Assembly: GCF_005048265.1 (NCBI RefSeq)
Contig: NZ_SUNH01000017.1
Location: 1-64,000, forward strand
DNA: 64,000 nucleotides
Direction: 5' to 3'
Source: Paracoccus hibiscisoli
GTDB lineage: Bacteria; Pseudomonadota; Alphaproteobacteria; Rhodobacterales; Rhodobacteraceae
Shown: piece after piece, positions 62,301-64,000 of the stretch
Numbering within the stretch: the stretch's first letter is position 1
How the letters are laid out: each line of letters opens with the position of its first letter
Notes under the pieces: model-generated
Told to the model about the DNA's origin: nothing
Database searches by the model: none
What the model saw: only the letters and a program-made list of their open reading frames with translations
Position numbers and translations under genes: made by a program

Positions 62301-62661
62301 TGCCCGCCCCGGCGATGGCGGCGTCGACCTCGCCTGTGGCGCGGGACATGTCCCAGCCCGGCTCGAATTCCAGAGTGATGCGGGCGGACCCCTGGCTGGA
62401 CTGGCTGGTGGTCAGGGACACCCCCTCGACCGCCATCAGCGCGGGCTCCAGCACCGCCACGACCGACCGGTCGACATCGTCGGCCCCGGCGCCGTCCCAT
62501 CGCACGCCGACCTGAATCTGCTGGACGACCGTGTCTGGAAAGAACTGCGCCCTGAGGCGCGGCGCGGCATAGAGGCCCGCCACCACCATCACCGCCAGCA
62601 GCAGGTTGGCCAGCGTGGCGTGGCGGACGAACAGGCCGATCAGGCCGGGGCGCCTATCCAC
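59311..62661 (-). CDS. RND efflux transporter inner-membrane permease
   Basis: A 1116-residue AcrB/HAE-type pump: N-terminal FVRHATLANLLLAVMVVAG, two large porter loops, the IIVDDAIVVGEHADYRARK helix with the proton-relay acidic pair, and the second-half helices ending LVVPAVLAVGADLARARQ. Beyond the usual end an extra 70-residue tail carries two more hydrophobic segments. The GTG start (VDRRPGLIG) overlaps the adaptor gene by 8 bp, with GGGGG upstream. Substrates are unknown; no outer-membrane TolC-type gene is adjacent. Confidence 0.93.
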   Translation of the reverse strand: MDRRPGLIGLFVRHATLANLLLAVMVVAGLYAAPRLRAQFFPDTVVQQIQVGVRWDGAGADDVDRSVVAVLEPALMAVEGVSLTTSQSSQGSARITLEFEPGWDMSRATGEVDAAIAGAGNLPDGAETPEVTRRAWRDSVTDVVISGPVGLDQLGRIADDLTNRLYARGVTRLSVTGLSAPETLVELRMADLVRHDITLDQIAATIAAAAAPTPAGDVASGLSRVRTGAETRTPAQVADLVLTALPDGTQLTIGDVAQVRDTGIDRGVAYFVDGNPAVTISVQRSASGDAIGMQQDVQAAVDALAPTLPQGVTAELVRARAEQISARLALLLDNALLGLALVVGLLFLFLNARTAIWVAAGIPAALLAAVALMYAVGMTINMISLFALILTLGIIVDDAIVVGEHADYRARKLGEAPKLAAERAAGAMAAPVIASTLTTIIAFAGLVLIGGQFGSLVSDIPLTVILVLVASLVECFLVLPNHMAHALAHQAKDRWYDRPSIWVNRWLDRFVAGVVRPVARLVLVARYPVLALVMVGFAWSASALISGSVPWRFFDSPEQGSVSGNFAMLEGASRDDTLRVMGLVQEAVDRVAAEYEAEYGISPLTHVMTQIGGNAGRPLPGAETKDADLLGAVQMELIDPDFRPYSSFELVAALQEAMPTDPQLETISFRGGRSGPGGDAISVLMTGADSATLKAAAEALKARLAEAPEVSALEDTLDYDKDELALRLTPQGEALGFTTDALARELRQRLGGIEAATWPEGTRTGAITVELAEDDRRADFLDRMQMRTASGAWVPLADIVTVGTEAGFSVVRRENGERMITVTGDISGDDPARAAAITADLQTRLLPDIAAEFGVTYDVTGLAQQEREFLSEALIGFALALTGIYMVLAWIFASWTRPLVVMSVIPFGLIGAVWGHAAWSLPMSLFSVVGLIGMSGIIINDSIVLISTVDAYARDRGLRPAILDAVADRFRPVLLTTATTVLGLAPLLYERSSQALFLKPTVVTLAFGLGFGMVLVLLVVPAVLAVGADLARARQGFRRSLRDGPLRGVMRGAAAAAAVALVVVLGPATVLPAMGLAVPDWWPLAATGGGALLSYLAVLAVILVAAGAGSARRAAR

Positions 62662-63976
62662 GGGTCGGCCCCCGTCCCTGCACGCGCTGGTCCGGGCCGC
62701 CCTGGGGCGCGGGGTCGCCCGCGTCGCGCACGCGGATGCCGGTGCCCAGCTGCGGCGCGCGTTCGGCCACGATCCGCGCACCCGCCAGATCGGCAGGCAC
62801 TGCGATCACCACCGCGTCGCCCTGACGGCGCAGCACCGTCACCGCCACCGTGCGCAGCCGCCCGTCGTCACCCGCAACCAGCACCGCCCCGTCCGATCCG
62901 ACCGCCGCGGCGGGGATGGTCGCGGCGCCCTCCAGCGGCGGTTCGGAAATGCCGGCGGTCACGAAATCGCCGGGACGCAGCGCCTGCGCCCCTTGGGTCA
63001 GCCGCGCAAAGACCACACGCCCCGCCGACCCTTCCGCGACCGAGGCCGCGGCCCGGTCCAGCACCGCCACCGCGTCACCCTGCCCGTCCGGCGTCACCGC
63101 CACCGCCTGCGGCAGCAGCCGGCCGTCGGGGCCAATCAGCCGCCCGAACTGCGCCAGAGACAGCGGGATCTGCACCTCCAGCGCGTCGGGGTCGATGATC
63201 GTGGCCAGCTGTTCGTTCACGCTGACCAACGCGCCCTCGACTGCGGTGACGGCGGTCACGCGCCCGTCGAAACCGGCGCGCAGTTCCGTGTCCGTCAGGG
63301 CGCGGCGGGCCTCGGTCACGGCGATCTCGGCGCGGCGCAGGGCGTTTTCGGCGGCGGTCACGGCGCTTTGCGCATCGGCCAGGGCGGCGCGGCTGGCGAT
63401 CGCGGCCTGCGCCGCGCTGGAGGCCGCCAGCTCGGCCGTCTCACGCTCCAGGCTGGTGCCCAGGCCGCGTTCCGCCAGCTGGGCCTGCCGGGTCACGGCG
63501 GCCTCGCGCAGTTCGGCCTGACGTTCGGATGCCGCGACGTCCTGGCCCGCGATATCCACGCGGCGGCGCGCATCCTCCAGCACGCCCTGCGCGTCGGCGC
63601 GTTCCGCCAGGCTGCGGTCCAGCGCCGCCTGCGCCGCAGCGGGGTCGATGCGCGCCAGCAGCTGGCCCGCGACGACGGTGCCGCCCTCCTGCAGGGCGGG
63701 GTCCATCTGCACGATGCGCCCCCCCGCGCCTGCGCGCAGCTGCAATTCGCGCCGCGCGCGGACCTGGCCGAACACCTGCATCTGCGGCTGGACACGGCCC
63801 GGTTCGACCGTCACCAGCCGCGCGGCATAGACCTGTTCGCCCCCGCCGCGCACAGGACCGCCCGCGCCGTCGCCGGGGCTCATCGCGCGCCACAGCGTCG
63901 CCCCGGCCAGCATCAGCAGGGCCAGCGTCAGAAAGGTCAGGAACAGCCCCAGCAGGCTGCGGGTCAGGAAACGCAT
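62654..63976 (-). CDS. RND efflux periplasmic adaptor subunit
   Basis: A 440-residue membrane fusion protein: one N-terminal helix (about residues 8-30), a biotinyl-lipoyl half-motif (ELQLRAGAGGRIVQMDPALQ), a long Ala/Arg-rich helical hairpin (about 115-225), and barrel-sandwich C-terminal domains (LRAGFDGRVTAVTAVEGALV, FVTAGISEPPLEG). It links the RND permease to an outer-membrane channel. It heads the two-gene operon close to the window edge; the promoter region lies mostly outside. Confidence 0.92.
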   Translation of the reverse strand: MRFLTRSLLGLFLTFLTLALLMLAGATLWRAMSPGDGAGGPVRGGGEQVYAARLVTVEPGRVQPQMQVFGQVRARRELQLRAGAGGRIVQMDPALQEGGTVVAGQLLARIDPAAAQAALDRSLAERADAQGVLEDARRRVDIAGQDVAASERQAELREAAVTRQAQLAERGLGTSLERETAELAASSAAQAAIASRAALADAQSAVTAAENALRRAEIAVTEARRALTDTELRAGFDGRVTAVTAVEGALVSVNEQLATIIDPDALEVQIPLSLAQFGRLIGPDGRLLPQAVAVTPDGQGDAVAVLDRAAASVAEGSAGRVVFARLTQGAQALRPGDFVTAGISEPPLEGAATIPAAAVGSDGAVLVAGDDGRLRTVAVTVLRRQGDAVVIAVPADLAGARIVAERAPQLGTGIRVRDAGDPAPQGGPDQRVQGRGPTRG

Positions 63977-64000
63977 GCGGATGGTCCATCTATGGGATGG

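Noticed and set aside
59914..63198. A 1094-codon plus-strand open frame opposite the RND pump genes
   Set aside because: Its translation is rich in Arg, Gln, His and Gly without domain motifs, the usual mirror of a GC-rich coding strand. The minus strand encodes a clear RND permease and adaptor.

Overview
The window is very GC-rich, densely packed, and typical of an alphaproteobacterium of the Rhodobacterales, most likely Paracoccus or a close relative. The evidence is the gene families (a DUF6478-type protein, a TRAP transporter, the carboxynorspermidine polyamine route, split MnmC), the many ATGA/GTGA overlaps, and a recurring intergenic repeat containing AAATATCCCGGGG. The assignment rests on gene content read by eye, not on a database search.

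Layout. 0-0.8 kb: the 5' end of an IS5-type transposase gene with its terminal repeat, and a decayed gene remnant. 0.9-4.7 kb (minus): a four-gene MCE/Mla-type lipid ABC transporter. 4.8-6.6 kb (minus): a secreted YceI protein and a cytochrome b561-YceI fusion. 6.7-15.4 kb: a probable sugar-sulfonate module. A GntR regulator and a Gfo/Idh/MocA enzyme point left. An FMNH2-dependent SsuD-like monooxygenase, an aldo/keto reductase, a flavin reductase, a three-part TRAP transporter and a YeiH-type anion exporter point right. Together they could import an organosulfonate, split off sulfite, reduce the resulting aldehyde and export the sulfite/sulfate. 15.4-18 kb: two small secreted proteins and an AI-2E-type transporter. 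18.1-20.5 kb (minus): carboxynorspermidine dehydrogenase and decarboxylase. 20.6-28.4 kb: conserved unknowns, PCD, a cardiolipin synthase-like PLD enzyme, accD-folC, DUF983 and an acyl-CoA synthetase. 28.5-34.6 kb: a LysM protein, two CAP-domain genes (the second with an in-frame TGA), an ABC exporter, MTA/SAH nucleosidase, ZapE and a DsbA-like protein. 34.6-41.6 kb: an HNH protein, small secreted and outer-membrane proteins, EttA, a sulfotransferase, RimO and a Clp-fold periplasmic protein. 41.6-46.5 kb: an ABC-2 exporter, split MnmC (MnmD and FAD oxidase genes sharing overlapping divergent start codons) and a DUF4202-CbiX fusion.

46.6-55.2 kb (plus): a tightly coupled operon for aerobic anthranilate degradation through 2-aminobenzoyl-CoA. 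It encodes a bifunctional flavin monooxygenase/reductase, an SDR, a MarR regulator, an enoyl-CoA hydratase, an acyl-CoA dehydrogenase, a thioesterase, a RidA-family protein, a 2-aminobenzoate-type CoA ligase and tryptophan 2,3-dioxygenase. This links tryptophan breakdown to CoA-dependent ring dearomatisation. The RidA member is a plausible candidate for removing the enamine nitrogen. 55.3-64 kb: an acetyltransferase, a CinA-type protein, methionine aminopeptidase, YqgE, a DsbD-type protein and an RND efflux pump with its adaptor.

The best candidates for new biology are the TRAP-linked sulfonate module (a variant of the sulfoquinovose monooxygenase route), the RidA/thioesterase-equipped anthranilyl-CoA operon, and the CAP gene whose TGA stands exactly where its paralogue has a cysteine. 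I saw no rRNA, tRNA or CRISPR array.
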